Shown: in pieces, positions 1 through 10,473 of the stretch
Numbering within the stretch: the stretch's first letter is position 1
Layout: each line of letters opens with the position of its first letter
From: an uncultured Puniceicoccaceae bacterium
GTDB taxonomy: Bacteria > Verrucomicrobiota > Verrucomicrobiia > Opitutales > Coraliomargaritaceae
Direction of reading: 5' to 3'
NCBI GenBank assembly: GCA_913045955.1
Contig: CAJWRZ010000004.1
Location: 1-35,605 of the forward strand
DNA: 35,605 nt
Program-made: the position numbers and the translations under genes
The notes under the pieces: model-generated
Told to the model about the DNA's origin: nothing
The model's database searches: none
What the model saw: the letters and a program-made list of their open reading frames with translations, nothing else

Positions 1-1387
1 CCTTAGTCAGAGTGCTTTGGGGTATAAGGACTGAATCCCGGTTGATGTATTCAGCTAAAGAATAGACCGCCATTTTGGGGACATCTGAAATAACCGCGAG
101 TCCGCCACACATGTCACCATAGAGCGTACAATAGCCGACGGCTATTTCACTTTTATTGCCTGTAGTTAAAAGCAAGGATCCGAACTTATTGGATAGAGCC
201 ATTAAATAAAGTCCTCGAATCCGCGCTTGGATATTTTCTTCAGTGACATCTTTGGGGGCGTTTTCAAAGTTAGGTTCAAGAGCTCCAAGAACTGAATTAA
301 AAGTATCTTTGATCGGTATAACTTTGAATTTTATGCCGAGGTTTTCAGCTAAAGCTTCCGCGTCTGAAAGGCTATGTTCACTGGATACCTCGGATGGCAT
401 AGCCACGCCCATAACATGGTCAGCGCCCAAAGCTTCCACTGCTAATCCAGCGACCACTGCTGAATCAATCCCTCCGCTTAATCCTACCAGTACCTTTTTA
501 AAGCCACTTTTTTCGGCGTAATCTTTCAAGCCGAGTGTTAAGGCATCATGGATTTGTGAAATAGTGGAAGGCACTAAAGCTTGTTCAAATTCGGGTGTAT
601 TTTGCGGGGCACTTTCCGTATCTATTACTTTGAGTGCGATTTCGAAGCTTGGCAGCGAATCAATCACCGTACCTTCTGAATTCGTAACATAACTTGCGCC
701 ATCAAAAATCAGTTCATCATTTCCGCCTACTGAATTACAATATATAACCGGGCATTTGAGTTTTTGACTGGTAGCCTTTGTGTGAGTTTCTCGGCATTCT
801 TTTTTACCTACATACCAAGGACTGGCAGATAAGTTAATCAGTAGATCGATCGCTTGGTTTTCAAAATGGTCAATGGGGTCTTTCTGGTATAGGTACTTGG
901 GCTTGATAGATTGTAGTGATGCGCTCGCCCAGATATCTTCGCATATGGTTAATCCGATAGTGTGCTCTTTCCATTTGTAAATGAGAGGCGCTTCGGCAGG
1001 TTCAAAATAACGAACTTCATCGAAGACATCGTAGTTAGGGAGCAGTGATTTTCTCCCATAGGTTTTGACTTCACCTTTTTCGCACCATGCGACTGCATTA
1101 TATAATGGTCGTCCATGCGTTTCAGAAATGCGCATTTCGGTTGTACCAATTAATGCGGGCACTTCTTTGATTTCAGAAGCGATCGAATCGAGTGTATCTT
1201 TGACGGCTTGTGGGAATTGAGACTTCAAAAGTAAGTCTCTGGGCGGGTAGCCACACACCGCTAATTCTGGTAATAAAACCAGCTCGGCTCCTTGCGCACA
1301 TAGGGCTTTATAGGCCGTGAGTATTTTCTCTTTATTTCCTGAGAGATCGCCGGCAATTGTGTTGATCTGTGCTAAGCCAATTTTCAT
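1..1387 (-). CDS. nadE: Glutamine-dependent NAD+ synthetase (partial, C-terminus beyond the left edge)
   Basis: Makes NAD+ from deamido-NAD+, ATP and glutamine, the last step of NAD biosynthesis in the cytoplasm. Reading minus from ATG at 1387 gives about 462 codons without a stop, so the C-terminus lies outside the window. The N-terminal part is a nitrilase-type glutaminase starting MKIGLAQINTIAGDLSG, with the Glu-Lys-Cys triad visible in LLPELAVCGYPPRDLL, YGRKSLLPNYDVF and LTICEDIW. The C-terminal part is the synthetase, with the P-loop VGLSGGIDSAVV, then TTGNKSEIAVGYCTLYGD and GGLAVISDVPK. Family members are about 540-550 residues, so roughly 80 are missing. It is divergent from maf across 67 bp. 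Both domains are clear and the assignment is firm. Confidence 0.95.
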   Translation of the reverse strand, partial: MKIGLAQINTIAGDLSGNKEKILTAYKALCAQGAELVLLPELAVCGYPPRDLLLKSQFPQAVKDTLDSIASEIKEVPALIGTTEMRISETHGRPLYNAVAWCEKGEVKTYGRKSLLPNYDVFDEVRYFEPAEAPLIYKWKEHTIGLTICEDIWASASLQSIKPKYLYQKDPIDHFENQAIDLLINLSASPWYVGKKECRETHTKATSQKLKCPVIYCNSVGGNDELIFDGASYVTNSEGTVIDSLPSFEIALKVIDTESAPQNTPEFEQALVPSTISQIHDALTLGLKDYAEKSGFKKVLVGLSGGIDSAVVAGLAVEALGADHVMGVAMPSEVSSEHSLSDAEALAENLGIKFKVIPIKDTFNSVLGALEPNFENAPKDVTEENIQARIRGLYLMALSNKFGSLLLTTGNKSEIAVGYCTLYGDMCGGLAVISDVPKMAVYSLAEYINRDSVLIPQSTLTK

Positions 1388-1454
1388 ATAAATTAGTATT
1401 AGGCAGTATACAACGCTTGCAAATCAATCCTTACATTCGTTTAAATTAAATTAC

Positions 1455-2039
1455 ATGCAACCTAGCCCATTAGTCTTAGCTTCAGCATCTCCTAGAAGAA
1501 AAGAGTTATTAGATTCTTTAGGAATATTATTTGATGTCCAAGTCGCGGCTATTACTGAAGATGACCGGCCTCATTTAGACCCACAATTTTTAGTAATGAA
1601 TAATGCTGCTTTGAAAGCTGAAGCGGTGATGCATCTGCGCCCGAACGCTTTGGTACTTGGCTCAGATACAACGGTTGCTTTAGAGGGAAGAATATTCTCC
1701 AAACCTAAAGATAATGCAGAGGCACTTTCCATGCTCCGAGCCTTGTCAGGGAAATGGCATAGCGTTTATACTGCGGTTTCATTGAGATGGCGTGAGGGAG
1801 ATTTTAAAGAGGATTTCTTTGAAGTCAGTCAAGTAGAGTTCAAGCGATTATCCGATTCTGAAATCATTAATTATCATGCTATAGTGAATCCCTTGGATAA
1901 GGCAGGCGCTTACGGGATACAGGAAGCATCTGATCGTATCATAAAAGGAATTAAAGGATCTTTTGAGACTATTATGGGCCTACCTACGGAATCTTTGGAA
2001 GCCTGCTTTAAGAAGCATGGGTTTGATTTTTCAAAGTGA
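1455..2039 (+). CDS. maf: Maf family nucleoside triphosphate pyrophosphatase
   Basis: Maf proteins hydrolyse dTTP, UTP or modified nucleotides to monophosphates and are thought to clean the nucleotide pool; overexpression blocks septation in some bacteria. The 194-residue protein has the N-terminal signature LVLASASPRRKELL at residues 6-19, the acidic motif VLGSDTTVALEGRIFSKP near residues 67-84, and the closing motif AYGIQEASDRIIKGIKGSFE...GLPTE. Length and motif order fit the family. The substrate subtype (dTTP/UTP versus m7GTP) cannot be set safely by eye. It is the first gene of a plus-strand run of four; the next gene starts within 40 bp of its stop. Confidence 0.92.
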   Translation: MQPSPLVLASASPRRKELLDSLGILFDVQVAAITEDDRPHLDPQFLVMNNAALKAEAVMHLRPNALVLGSDTTVALEGRIFSKPKDNAEALSMLRALSGKWHSVYTAVSLRWREGDFKEDFFEVSQVEFKRLSDSEIINYHAIVNPLDKAGAYGIQEASDRIIKGIKGSFETIMGLPTESLEACFKKHGFDFSK

Positions 2040-2076
2040 TTCATTTACGCTTAAACTGTCCTTCTTAATAATACTC

Positions 2077-3213
2077 GTGATCGAAAAATTACAGCAATCC
2101 ATTTATCCTTTAGGGGAAGCTCAAGTTTTCCGTGTTAAACGCTTTTACGTGACAATCATTGCTGTGCTTTTGTTGCATGGTGCTTTATTTCTCATCTTTG
2201 AAAAAGCCCTGAAGAACCCAGCTATTTTCAATTCAAATAAGGCAGAAGAAGTTCCATTCATAGTGGAATTAGAATCATTACACTACGTTGAGGTGAATCC
2301 AGAAGTCGAAGAGAATTCGCCCGATTCTAACAAAAATTATTCATTTAAAAACCAACAAGCAGCTGACTTATTAGAAGGCGCTCAGATCAGCGCCATTCCG
2401 AATTCAGAAGGTACACAAACAGATACATTAAAAATTGTTCAAGGTGATCTTATGCTGGAAGAAATGCAAGTAGCGGCTGGGGATTATAGTTATTCCAAAA
2501 ATGACTCAACCAATACTCTAGAGAATGCCCTAGCTGAGAGTGGTAGTAAAGTAGTGGTTTCTGAGAATAAAGATTCAGCCCCAAATAAAATGCTTCAAGC
2601 TGAAATAAAAGCGGATCCAATTAATAAACCTATACTCGATGACGGAGAGGGAAGCGCCCCGGCTAAAACTACGAATTTAAAATCCTTTTCAGAGATAAAT
2701 TCTATTACAGGGTCCGATAAAGTAGTCCCTTTGAGCGCTGATTTTTCAAAGTCCAATGATCAAATCAAAACCTCCAATCTTGGTCAATCGACTGCTTCTA
2801 AACGGCCTGTTCCAATGGCACGACCTAAATTGCCCACAAATATAACCGAAGCACCTTTGATGGCGAATTATCTAAGCGTCCACAAGATTGGCACAATTGC
2901 TTTAGATGCGACCTTCAGTGAGTTTGGTGAGTACAATAAGCAGTTTTATGCGGCGCTTCAATTGGGCTGGTTTAATGAAGTTGAATTTTTCAAGCCACTT
3001 GATTCGGGGACCATTGTCCAAGTATCTTTCATCTTAAAGTCGAGCGGTGCAATTGATTTGATTGAAGTAATCGGCACAAATGCAAGTTTTCTCGCAACAA
3101 CTATTTGCGAGAATGCGATTCGTAAACGTTCGCCTTTTCGCCCTTGGACTGCAGAAATGGTTCAAGTATTCGGCGATCAAAAGGAAATAAAAGTTAAATT
3201 TTTATATTATTAA
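2077..3213 (+). CDS. TonB-like energy-transducer family protein
   Basis: Probable inner-membrane anchored periplasmic protein. From GTG at 2077 it is 378 residues: a short basic N-terminus, one membrane segment at about 23-42 (FYVTIIAVLLLHGALFLIF), a long low-complexity Ser/Asn/Glu/Lys-rich periplasmic linker, and a C-terminal domain from about 285 (QFYAALQLGWFNEV...TIVQVSFILKSSGAIDLIEV...AIRKRSPFRPW). That ending matches TonB/TolA C-terminal domains, including the Pro-Phe-x-Pro-Trp turn. The start is uncertain. The frame is open back to 1963, inside maf; an ATG at 2017 would overlap maf by 23 bp, and GTG 2077 gives a normal signal-anchor layout. No exbB/exbD or tolQ/tolR lies nearby, so its partner is unknown. 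TolA-like is the main alternative. Confidence 0.7.
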   Translation: MIEKLQQSIYPLGEAQVFRVKRFYVTIIAVLLLHGALFLIFEKALKNPAIFNSNKAEEVPFIVELESLHYVEVNPEVEENSPDSNKNYSFKNQQAADLLEGAQISAIPNSEGTQTDTLKIVQGDLMLEEMQVAAGDYSYSKNDSTNTLENALAESGSKVVVSENKDSAPNKMLQAEIKADPINKPILDDGEGSAPAKTTNLKSFSEINSITGSDKVVPLSADFSKSNDQIKTSNLGQSTASKRPVPMARPKLPTNITEAPLMANYLSVHKIGTIALDATFSEFGEYNKQFYAALQLGWFNEVEFFKPLDSGTIVQVSFILKSSGAIDLIEVIGTNASFLATTICENAIRKRSPFRPWTAEMVQVFGDQKEIKVKFLYY

Positions 3214-3218
3214 AAGAG

Positions 3219-3953
3219 ATGTCCCTAAAAATCCAATTACCTTTAAGTGAAGCTGTTGAAATAATTCAGATTAATCAGCATGGCCTAGTCGCTCTGAATA
3301 AGGGTGTTGGCGTCTTGTCTCATCCTAATTCAGAGCAAGAGAAAAAGACATCGATTCTCAAGGCATCTTTTAATTTCAAGGAAGAGTTCTTTTATTGGAA
3401 AAACGCGGAAGGTATCCTTGAGAAAGCTTGGCTCGTTAATCGATTAGATTCACCCACATCAGGAGTGATTTTATTGGCGCTCAATCAAGAGCTCAAAAAA
3501 TCCTTAAGACGGAGCTATGAAACACATGCCGTTCGTAAGGTTTATTATGCGATTGTGAAAGGATGCCCTAGGTTTAAGTCAGGCATATGGGATGGAAAAA
3601 CAGCGCCTAATGTTCGTAATTTTAAGCATAAGAAAGAGCTGCAGATTGCTAAAACAAAATTTACGGTTGAGTCGACCTCAACACAATTACCTAAATTAAG
3701 CCGTGTTAAATTAGAGCCGATAACCGGTCGCACGCACCAAATAAGGATTCAGTGTGCACAGTTTGGGCAGCCAATTATAGGGGATCAAACCTATGGGGAT
3801 TTTAAGTTTAACCGTACCCTAAAAAAGAATACTGGAATCGCTCGGTTAATGCTTCATTGTTATTCAACAGAAGTGAATTATTCCTACAAAGGCCGTTCAC
3901 ATAAGTTTTCAGCTAAAGTTGCCTTACCTGAAGAATTTCTTAAACTAACCTAA
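3219..3953 (+). CDS. RluA-family RNA pseudouridine synthase
   Basis: Isomerises specific uridines in rRNA or tRNA to pseudouridine. The 244-residue protein has the catalytic motif LVNRLDSPTSGVILLAL near residues 71-87, in which Asp is the nucleophile; the usual His before RLD is replaced by Asn. Further family motifs are RKVYYAIVKG, the substrate-site block LEPITGRTHQIRIQ, QPIIGDQTYGD and ARLMLHCYS. There is no N-terminal S4 domain, which places it nearer RluA/TruC-type short members than RluC/RluD. The exact RNA target cannot be named from sequence alone. It starts 5 bp after the TonB-like gene, so the two are probably co-transcribed. Confidence 0.88.
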   Translation: MSLKIQLPLSEAVEIIQINQHGLVALNKGVGVLSHPNSEQEKKTSILKASFNFKEEFFYWKNAEGILEKAWLVNRLDSPTSGVILLALNQELKKSLRRSYETHAVRKVYYAIVKGCPRFKSGIWDGKTAPNVRNFKHKKELQIAKTKFTVESTSTQLPKLSRVKLEPITGRTHQIRIQCAQFGQPIIGDQTYGDFKFNRTLKKNTGIARLMLHCYSTEVNYSYKGRSHKFSAKVALPEEFLKLT

Positions 3954-3990
3954 GATTAAAAACTCACAGTATTAAAGATTAAGGACGAGC

Positions 3991-4479
3991 ATGACAGTAG
4001 AACGCTATATTATAGTAGATGGTTATAATGTGATTTATGCCTCTGATTCTCTAAAAGAATTCATGCCCAATAATAAATTGAGGGCCAGGGAATCTTTAGC
4101 TGAGTTAATTAAAGCAATCCACTCGATCGAGACCGTTCGCGTAGCTGTAGTTTTTGATAGCGGTAATGAACGATTAGAAATCGAATATCCATTTGGTGAT
4201 AAATCTTTTGAATTTATATTTGCACCAGCATCGCTAACCGCGGATGGAGTTATTGAGCGAATACTTGTTAGAGCTCCAAAAAAAGATTTAATTACCGTGG
4301 TCAGTAACGATAACTTAGTCCGCGAGGCAACCCGATCCAACGGAGCCCTTGCAATTCGCCCCAATGATTTATTTGACTGGGTAGCAGTCTGTAATAGGCG
4401 TTTGATCGACCTTACTAAAAGTCGTGATAAAACGGAGCAAAAACCCTTCGAAAACCGTCTAGATATTGATCTAAATTAA
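3991..4479 (+). CDS. YacP-type NYN domain ribonuclease
   Basis: A 162-residue single-domain protein of the NYN (PIN-like) superfamily, YacP branch. The Bacillus member Rae1 is a ribosome-associated endoribonuclease. Signature elements are RYIIVDGYNVIYAS at the N-terminus with the first metal-binding Asp, the central AVVFDSGN, TVVSNDNLVREA and the closing PNDLFDWV. The spacing of acidic residues fits a PIN-type active site. A GGA ribosome-binding motif lies about 10 bp before the ATG, one of the few good ones in the window. It ends convergently with purL, 36 bp apart. The family call is firm; the RNA substrate is unknown. Confidence 0.82.
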   Translation: MTVERYIIVDGYNVIYASDSLKEFMPNNKLRARESLAELIKAIHSIETVRVAVVFDSGNERLEIEYPFGDKSFEFIFAPASLTADGVIERILVRAPKKDLITVVSNDNLVREATRSNGALAIRPNDLFDWVAVCNRRLIDLTKSRDKTEQKPFENRLDIDLN

Positions 4480-4515
4480 TTAGTTCTTCGCTTAAATAAA
4501 AGAATCAATACACCT

Positions 4516-7500
4516 CTAAAATGCCGAGCGGGCATTTTCAAAGAGCTTCATCCATGGGCCCTTTTCACCTTTAAAATAAGAGGAACCATAACTCATTTGT
4601 ACAGATCTGAAACAGCGTTCAGGGTGCGGCATCATAATCGTCACTCGGCCTTCTGAAGTTGTGAAGCTTGTGTCTCCATTGATCGATCCATTCGGATTGA
4701 TTGGGTAGGCTTCGCTTGGATTTCCTTTTGAGTCAACATAGCGCATACCGATTATGTTCTTTTCAGAACAAGCTTGGAGGTTTCCAGTTTGTGAGAAATT
4801 TGTTCGTCCTTCACCATGAGCTACTGGGATTGGCAGGACACTTCCTTCCATTCCTTTGAAAAATAAGCTAGGAGATTTAAGCACAGCGACATTGGCAAAT
4901 CGAGCTTCAAACTGCTCGGATTTGTTACGCGAGAAGTAAGGCCAATCTTCAGCTCCTGGGATTATCGACTTTAATTGGGAAAGCATTTGGCATCCATTAC
5001 AGACCCCTAAAGCTAGGGTATCTTTATTTGCAAAGAAGCTGGCGAATTGATCTTTAAGCAAAGGGTTATAGAGGATTGACTTTGCCCATCCCGAGCCGGC
5101 TCCTAAGACATCGCCGTAAGAGAATCCTCCGCAAGCCACCAGTGCATCAAAATTATCTAAATCCTTTCGGCCTTCAATTAAATCAGTCATGTGCAGATCA
5201 ACTGCCTCAAAGCCTGCTCGGTGGAATGCAAATGCCATTTCATTTTGGCCGTTAATCCCTTGCTCTCTAAAGACGGCCACTTTCGGCTTTGCACCACTTT
5301 GGATTGAAGGGCTGCTTTGAGGATCAAAACTGGCTTTAATAAGTGTTCCAGTATCCTCCAAATCAAGTAAGGCATCATAGGCTTCTTGAGCGCATACCGG
5401 ATTATCTCTCAAGGACTGCATCGTATAGCTCAGTTCACTCCAGGTTCTATTGAGCTCAGTAATGGAGCGCTCGTATAGCTGTGTTCCATTATTATTTATG
5501 GAGAAAGTAGGGCCTGCTTTTGTTGTTCCGATTGTATGGCAGATAGAAGACAATCCAAAAGATTCAATCTGGCTAAGCACACTGCCCAATTGTTCGGAGC
5601 TGACTTCAATAACCGCGCCGAGCTCTTCATTAAATAAGGCTTCAAGCGTGGCTTTATCCAAGGCAGTTGTAGTGTCTTTAAGCAAAGCTCCGAGTTCTAA
5701 GGAGACAGCTTTTCTTCCCGCGATCGACATCTCAGCAAGCGTAGCAAGCAAGCCGCCATCGGATCGGTCATGGTAAGCGAGTAGAGCATTTTCTGCTATT
5801 AGCTTTTGGATACAGTTGAAGAAATTTTTGAATAATTTGGGGTCATCTAAGTCAGGCGTAGATGCTCCTAATTGTTTATAGCATTGAGCTAGGGTACTGC
5901 CTCCCATGCGGTTCTGACCTTTCCCTAAATCCATTAAGATGAGGGTGGTGCCGGTTCCTTTTAAGTCAGGAGTGAGCGTATCACGCACATCTTCTACCGT
6001 AGAGAATCCCGTCACTAAAAGGCTTAATGGAGATACTTGTTTTCTGGATTTACCTGATTTTTCCTGCCAAGAAGTGCGCATCGACATCGAATCTTTTCCT
6101 ACCGGTATACAGATTCCAAGGGCAGGGCATAGTTCCATGCCAACAGCTTTCACGGTGTCATATAGATTGGCATCCTCAGCCTCTTCTCCGGCTGCAACCA
6201 TCCAATTAGCCGATAATTTCACAGAACCTATAGCACCGATATGGCTAGCTGCCATATTCGTTAAACATTCTCCAATCGCCATTCTACCAGAAGCTTCAGC
6301 ATCTAAGATAGCCAAGGGCGTGCGCTCTCCTAAAGCCATCGCTTCCCCGGTAAAGGAATCCATAGTCGTTGCAGTCACCGCCACATCAGCGACCGGCGTT
6401 TGCCAAGGTCCAACCATTTGATCTCGTGAAACTGTACCGGTGATCGTTCTATCCGCAATGGTGATTAGGAAGGATTTATTTGCCACCGCAGGGAATTTTA
6501 AAATTCGATCCACTGCTTCATCTAGCTTAATCATGCTGAAGTCAAGTGGGGTGCTCGGGGCTTTCTGCCGTGTGCAGCTCCGAAGCATTTTAGGAGTTTT
6601 CCCAAGTAGAATGTCCATTTCAAGATCGATGGGCTTGTTCCCAAACTGATCGTCAGAAAGCGTTAATTTGTGATCGTTAGTCGCTTTACCAACAATGGCA
6701 AATGGGCAGCGTTCACGTTCACAAAGGCGCTCAAATAAATCCTGATCTTGAGGCATTATACCTAAAACATAGCGCTCTTGAGCTTCATTACACCAAATCT
6801 CCATCGGACTCATTGAAGAATCTTCATTGTTTATTGCGCGCAATTCAAAGCGCCCTCCGGTAGCTTCAACTAATTCTGGTAGCCCGTTCGATAAGCCTCC
6901 TGCACCAATATCATGAATCGATAAAATCGGATTATCTGAGCCTAGCGCGATGCAACTATCAATTACTTGCTGGCAACGCCTTTCCATTTCTGGATTGTCT
7001 CTTTGAACGGAATCAAAATCTAAGGCTTCAGATTGTGCTCCAGCACCAATTGAGGAGGCTGCTCCACCACCAAGTCCAATTTTCATGGCCGGGCCACCGA
7101 TCTGAATAATCAAAGCTTCGGGAGGGATCGCGTTTTTTTTCACATGTTCTTGCTTTAAGTTGCCCATTCCGCCCGCCGTCATGATCGGTTTATGGTAGCC
7201 TCTTAATTGTTCATTGTGCTCGAGCTCAAAAGTTCTAAACAAACCAGTCAGTTGGGGACGACCAAATTCATTGCCAAAGGATGCACCACCAATGGGACCG
7301 TCGAGCATTATTTGAAGCGGCGTCGCCAATCTTTCTGGATGCTCTTGCCCTTCGAGTTCCCAGGGCTGTTTTAAGGATTCTATGTTAAGGTGGGACACCA
7401 TGAATGCAGATAACCCGGCTTTGGATCGCCCGCCAATTCCGGTGGCGCCCTCATCTCTTATTTCTCCTCCAACTCCTGTGGCGGCTCCCGGGAAAGGGGA

Positions 7501-8406
7501 TATTGCGGTCGGATGATTATGAGTTTCTACTTTGCAGAGTAGGTCTAACCGGGTTTTTGTTTTACGATAGGACTTAGAATCATCTTGGGTTACTTCCCAC
7601 CAATCGCCATCTTTTCCTTGTAATACTCCTGAATTATCCGAATAGGCAGTGCAGACACCTTCCGGATTTTCTTTGTAGGTATTTCGAATCATCTGAAATA
7701 AAGAATGATCGCTCGCGACACCATCTACATTCCAATCCGCGTTGAATATTTTGTGTCTACAGTGCTCAGAGTTCACCTGAGAAAACATCACAAGTTCAAC
7801 GTCGGTTGGGTTACGCTTTATTTGAGTGTAGGCGTCGAATAAATATTGAATCTCATCCGCACTCATCGCTAAACCCCATTCTAGATTCGCATTTTTTAAA
7901 GCTTGGATCCCGTCTTCAAGCAGCGGAATGGTTTTGTATGAGCTGGGTGATTGTTTGTGGAAAAAGTCTGATAGATCAGTGTAAACACCTTCGGTCATTG
8001 GATCATAAAGGAACTTTAGGGCAGTTCCTAGTTCATCTGGGCTGAGTGTTTTAGATCCTGAATTTTTGAGCGTAAAGTGAATGCCTTTTTCGACTCTTAG
8101 AATGGTAGATATGCCGCAGTTTTTAAATATATCAGTCGCTTTAGTCGACCATGGTGAGCAGGTCGCTTTTCTGGGCGTTACAAAAAAACCTTCGGTTGTT
8201 TCAAATTTGCTTGTGGCTGAGAGGAGGTTATAGGCTTTCTGTTCAGTTTCTGGGTCTAGGGTGTTTTCGGTATTTAAAATATAAACCTGCGCTGCTTTAA
8301 TTGAAACCCCTGAAAGACTCGGCTCTGCTTTTGAAATTAATTGTACTAAGTTATTTAGTCTAAAATCTGAGAGTGCTGAACTGCCTTTTATTAAAACGGG
8401 ATGCAT
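4516..8406 (-). CDS. purL: Phosphoribosylformylglycinamidine synthase (single-chain PurL)
   Basis: Catalyses the fourth step of de novo purine synthesis, converting FGAR, ATP and glutamine to FGAM. The protein has 1296 residues, the size of the large single-chain enzyme of E. coli rather than the split PurL/PurQ/PurS type. Landmarks in order are the central synthetase motifs [19 protein letters not shown] and [37 protein letters not shown], the second-half [13 protein letters not shown] and [16 protein letters not shown], and then the fused glutaminase ([32 protein letters not shown]). The nucleophile Cys lies in [10 protein letters not shown] near residue 1135 and the His/Glu pair in MPHPER at the end. 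It lies 63 bp downstream of the helicase gene on the same strand. Confidence 0.97.
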   Translation of the reverse strand: MHPVLIKGSSALSDFRLNNLVQLISKAEPSLSGVSIKAAQVYILNTENTLDPETEQKAYNLLSATSKFETTEGFFVTPRKATCSPWSTKATDIFKNCGISTILRVEKGIHFTLKNSGSKTLSPDELGTALKFLYDPMTEGVYTDLSDFFHKQSPSSYKTIPLLEDGIQALKNANLEWGLAMSADEIQYLFDAYTQIKRNPTDVELVMFSQVNSEHCRHKIFNADWNVDGVASDHSLFQMIRNTYKENPEGVCTAYSDNSGVLQGKDGDWWEVTQDDSKSYRKTKTRLDLLCKVETHNHPTAISPFPGAATGVGGEIRDEGATGIGGRSKAGLSAFMVSHLNIESLKQPWELEGQEHPERLATPLQIMLDGPIGGASFGNEFGRPQLTGLFRTFELEHNEQLRGYHKPIMTAGGMGNLKQEHVKKNAIPPEALIIQIGGPAMKIGLGGGAASSIGAGAQSEALDFDSVQRDNPEMERRCQQVIDSCIALGSDNPILSIHDIGAGGLSNGLPELVEATGGRFELRAINNEDSSMSPMEIWCNEAQERYVLGIMPQDQDLFERLCERERCPFAIVGKATNDHKLTLSDDQFGNKPIDLEMDILLGKTPKMLRSCTRQKAPSTPLDFSMIKLDEAVDRILKFPAVANKSFLITIADRTITGTVSRDQMVGPWQTPVADVAVTATTMDSFTGEAMALGERTPLAILDAEASGRMAIGECLTNMAASHIGAIGSVKLSANWMVAAGEEAEDANLYDTVKAVGMELCPALGICIPVGKDSMSMRTSWQEKSGKSRKQVSPLSLLVTGFSTVEDVRDTLTPDLKGTGTTLILMDLGKGQNRMGGSTLAQCYKQLGASTPDLDDPKLFKNFFNCIQKLIAENALLAYHDRSDGGLLATLAEMSIAGRKAVSLELGALLKDTTTALDKATLEALFNEELGAVIEVSSEQLGSVLSQIESFGLSSICHTIGTTKAGPTFSINNNGTQLYERSITELNRTWSELSYTMQSLRDNPVCAQEAYDALLDLEDTGTLIKASFDPQSSPSIQSGAKPKVAVFREQGINGQNEMAFAFHRAGFEAVDLHMTDLIEGRKDLDNFDALVACGGFSYGDVLGAGSGWAKSILYNPLLKDQFASFFANKDTLALGVCNGCQMLSQLKSIIPGAEDWPYFSRNKSEQFEARFANVAVLKSPSLFFKGMEGSVLPIPVAHGEGRTNFSQTGNLQACSEKNIIGMRYVDSKGNPSEAYPINPNGSINGDTSFTTSEGRVTIMMPHPERCFRSVQMSYGSSYFKGEKGPWMKLFENARSAF

Positions 8407-8469
8407 GATTTGAAAATACTTAGAGTAAATTGACGGGGAGTGAAATACTTTTTAATGAAAATTATAGGA

Positions 8470-10446
8470 TTACCATGCCCGGTTTGGTGCGATCTTCAAA
8501 GTTTGAAATAAACTTGGGTCAATTTCTTGAATAAATCGGCTCGGATTCAGTCGCATAATATTGTTTCCCTGTTGATTGAGCATTGGGTAGCACAGATAGA
8601 GCTCCTTTTGGGCGCGGGTGCAAGCCACATAGAATAACCTACGAGCTTCTTCAATGTCTCCGTCATCAATCGTACGTTTTAGGGGGAAGAGTCCGTCGGC
8701 TAAACCTATAATAAATACAATAGGGAACTCCAAGCCTTTAGCTTGGTGAACAGTGGTCAATCTGAGGCAATGTTTTCTCTCTTCGCCTGTGCGCTCCGTG
8801 GTTTCGGATGCTAGTAGGATTAATTGGGCAAGGAGCTCTTCAATTGTATCAAATCTTGAAGCAAAGCCAATTAAACTGATGAGGTCTTCCTCTCTGTCTG
8901 TCCAATTTGGATAAATTTCTCTAATAAAACTACTATACCACCCATCTACGGCTAATCGAATAATTGCGTCGGGTTTTTCAGTTTCAAGAGCCTGATTCAG
9001 CTCGTAAATTGTTTCGCTTAGCGATTCCCATTCTTCTTGGGCATCTTTAGGCACTTTCTTCAAAACCACTTCACTCCTTAAGGCATCACAAAAATTTAGG
9101 GTATTTTTCTCTGCATAGGTACGGGTGAATTTATGCAGGTTCTCAGAGGTCTTGGGACCTATTCTTGGGAGTAAGCCTGTGAAACGTTTAAAGGCAGTGA
9201 TATCCGATGGGTTTGATGCAAATCTTACCTGTGCAGTTAAATCTCTTATATGGGCTTGCTCAAAGAAGCGCACGCCACTGGTGATTTGGTATTCTATATT
9301 TTGACGGCTCAGCTCCATTTGAATATCCATTGAATGATAATGCGCCCGGTATAGGATCGCGATATCTGAATAATTAAACCCTTCATCGATCAAGCCTTGG
9401 ATTCTCTTTAAGATAAACTGAGCTTGGTTCCGAGTATCCATAACCGGAACGAAATAAGGAGGTTCGCCGGAAGGCTTAACCGCTTTTAATTCCTTGGAGA
9501 AGTGAAGCCCGCTGGGTTGCGCCTTCAATATGGCGTTTGAAAAATCAAGGATTTCAGGAGTACTACGGTAGTTTGTTTCGATTTTATGAATCACCGCATT
9601 GGGATGTCGGTCGGTGAACCCCATAATATTTTCATAATTAGCACCTCTCCAAGTATAGATACATTGTGCGTCATCACCCACTGCCATAATTTGATGGGCA
9701 GTGGCGAATGAATCTACGATATCGGATTGGAGTTGATTGGTGTCTTGGAATTCATCAACAAGTATGTTTTTAAATCGCTTTTGGTAGATGGCCGCGATCT
9801 CAGGGTTTTCTTTAAATAAAACTAAAAGTAACTCAAGCAAGTCATCGTAATCAGTGACCTGCTGGCTTAATTTTGATTTTTTGTAGTGTTTATAAAAGGC
9901 TTCTACTTTTTGTCCAATCCCTTCAATAAATGGATAGCGATCCGCGGCTTCATCGCTAATTTCTGTTCGTGTATTTCTCGCATAGCTGATTAAATTGGCG
10001 ATGACCTTAGGCTTGGGATTATCTTTAGTCTTGATGAATTTGGGATCAACTACCGCGATTGAGCTTTTTAGGATATCTTCCGCTTCGCTTTCATCGATGA
10101 TATTATAATTCTTTTTAAGCCCAATCGCTTCCCCGTGGGTTCTAAGAATTCTTTGGGCAATACTATGAAAAGTCCCACCCCATAAATGGTGTCTAGGAAT
10201 TCCGGTTAAATCTTCGACCCGCTCGAGCATTTCTTTAGCCGCTTTATTGGTGAAAGTGAGGAGCAATATCTCATTGGGTTGGATCCCCGAACTCAGTAAA
10301 TAAGCGACCCGATAGGTGAGGGTGCGAGTTTTGCCTGAGCCAGCTCCGGCGAGTACTAAAGCAGGGCCTTCTGGAGCCGTAACGGCATCGTATTGTTCTT
10401 GATTTAAAGCTTCTTTAAAATCAATTGGAGAAAAATCAGATGCCAT
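8470..10446 (-). CDS. UvrD/PcrA-type superfamily 1 DNA helicase
   Basis: ATP-dependent 3'-5' helicase for DNA repair or removal of roadblocks. Motifs seen are the Q-motif LNQEQYDAV, Walker [17 protein letters not shown] (about residues 30-45), motif Ia [12 protein letters not shown], motif [15 protein letters not shown] near 225, motif [22 protein letters not shown], motif [14 protein letters not shown], motif [15 protein letters not shown] and motif [20 protein letters not shown]. At 658 residues it is shorter than E. coli UvrD (about 720) and seems to lack the C-terminal Tudor-like tail. Motif III has Ala-Gln-Cys where Asp-Gln-Ser is common. UvrD, PcrA and Rep cannot be separated with certainty here. 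It is divergent from menF with only 27 bp between the starts. Confidence 0.93.
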   Translation of the reverse strand: MASDFSPIDFKEALNQEQYDAVTAPEGPALVLAGAGSGKTRTLTYRVAYLLSSGIQPNEILLLTFTNKAAKEMLERVEDLTGIPRHHLWGGTFHSIAQRILRTHGEAIGLKKNYNIIDESEAEDILKSSIAVVDPKFIKTKDNPKPKVIANLISYARNTRTEISDEAADRYPFIEGIGQKVEAFYKHYKKSKLSQQVTDYDDLLELLLVLFKENPEIAAIYQKRFKNILVDEFQDTNQLQSDIVDSFATAHQIMAVGDDAQCIYTWRGANYENIMGFTDRHPNAVIHKIETNYRSTPEILDFSNAILKAQPSGLHFSKELKAVKPSGEPPYFVPVMDTRNQAQFILKRIQGLIDEGFNYSDIAILYRAHYHSMDIQMELSRQNIEYQITSGVRFFEQAHIRDLTAQVRFASNPSDITAFKRFTGLLPRIGPKTSENLHKFTRTYAEKNTLNFCDALRSEVVLKKVPKDAQEEWESLSETIYELNQALETEKPDAIIRLAVDGWYSSFIREIYPNWTDREEDLISLIGFASRFDTIEELLAQLILLASETTERTGEERKHCLRLTTVHQAKGLEFPIVFIIGLADGLFPLKRTIDDGDIEEARRLFYVACTRAQKELYLCYPMLNQQGNNIMRLNPSRFIQEIDPSLFQTLKIAPNRAW

Positions 10447-10473
10447 TTTTTGCGCTATTAGGTTGGGTGTTCA

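Noticed and set aside
949-1149. 66-codon minus-strand open frame, and a 92-codon plus-strand frame at 243-521
   Set aside because: Both are other-frame shadows of nadE, whose own frame is open through the edge of the window.
2888-2904. TTGGCACAATTGCTTTA as a sigma54 promoter
   Set aside because: It lies inside the TonB-like coding region and the GG-to-GC spacing is 7 bp instead of 10.
5939-6421. 160-codon plus-strand open frame
   Set aside because: It lies wholly inside purL on the opposite strand and has no recognisable protein pattern; a shadow of a strong coding frame.
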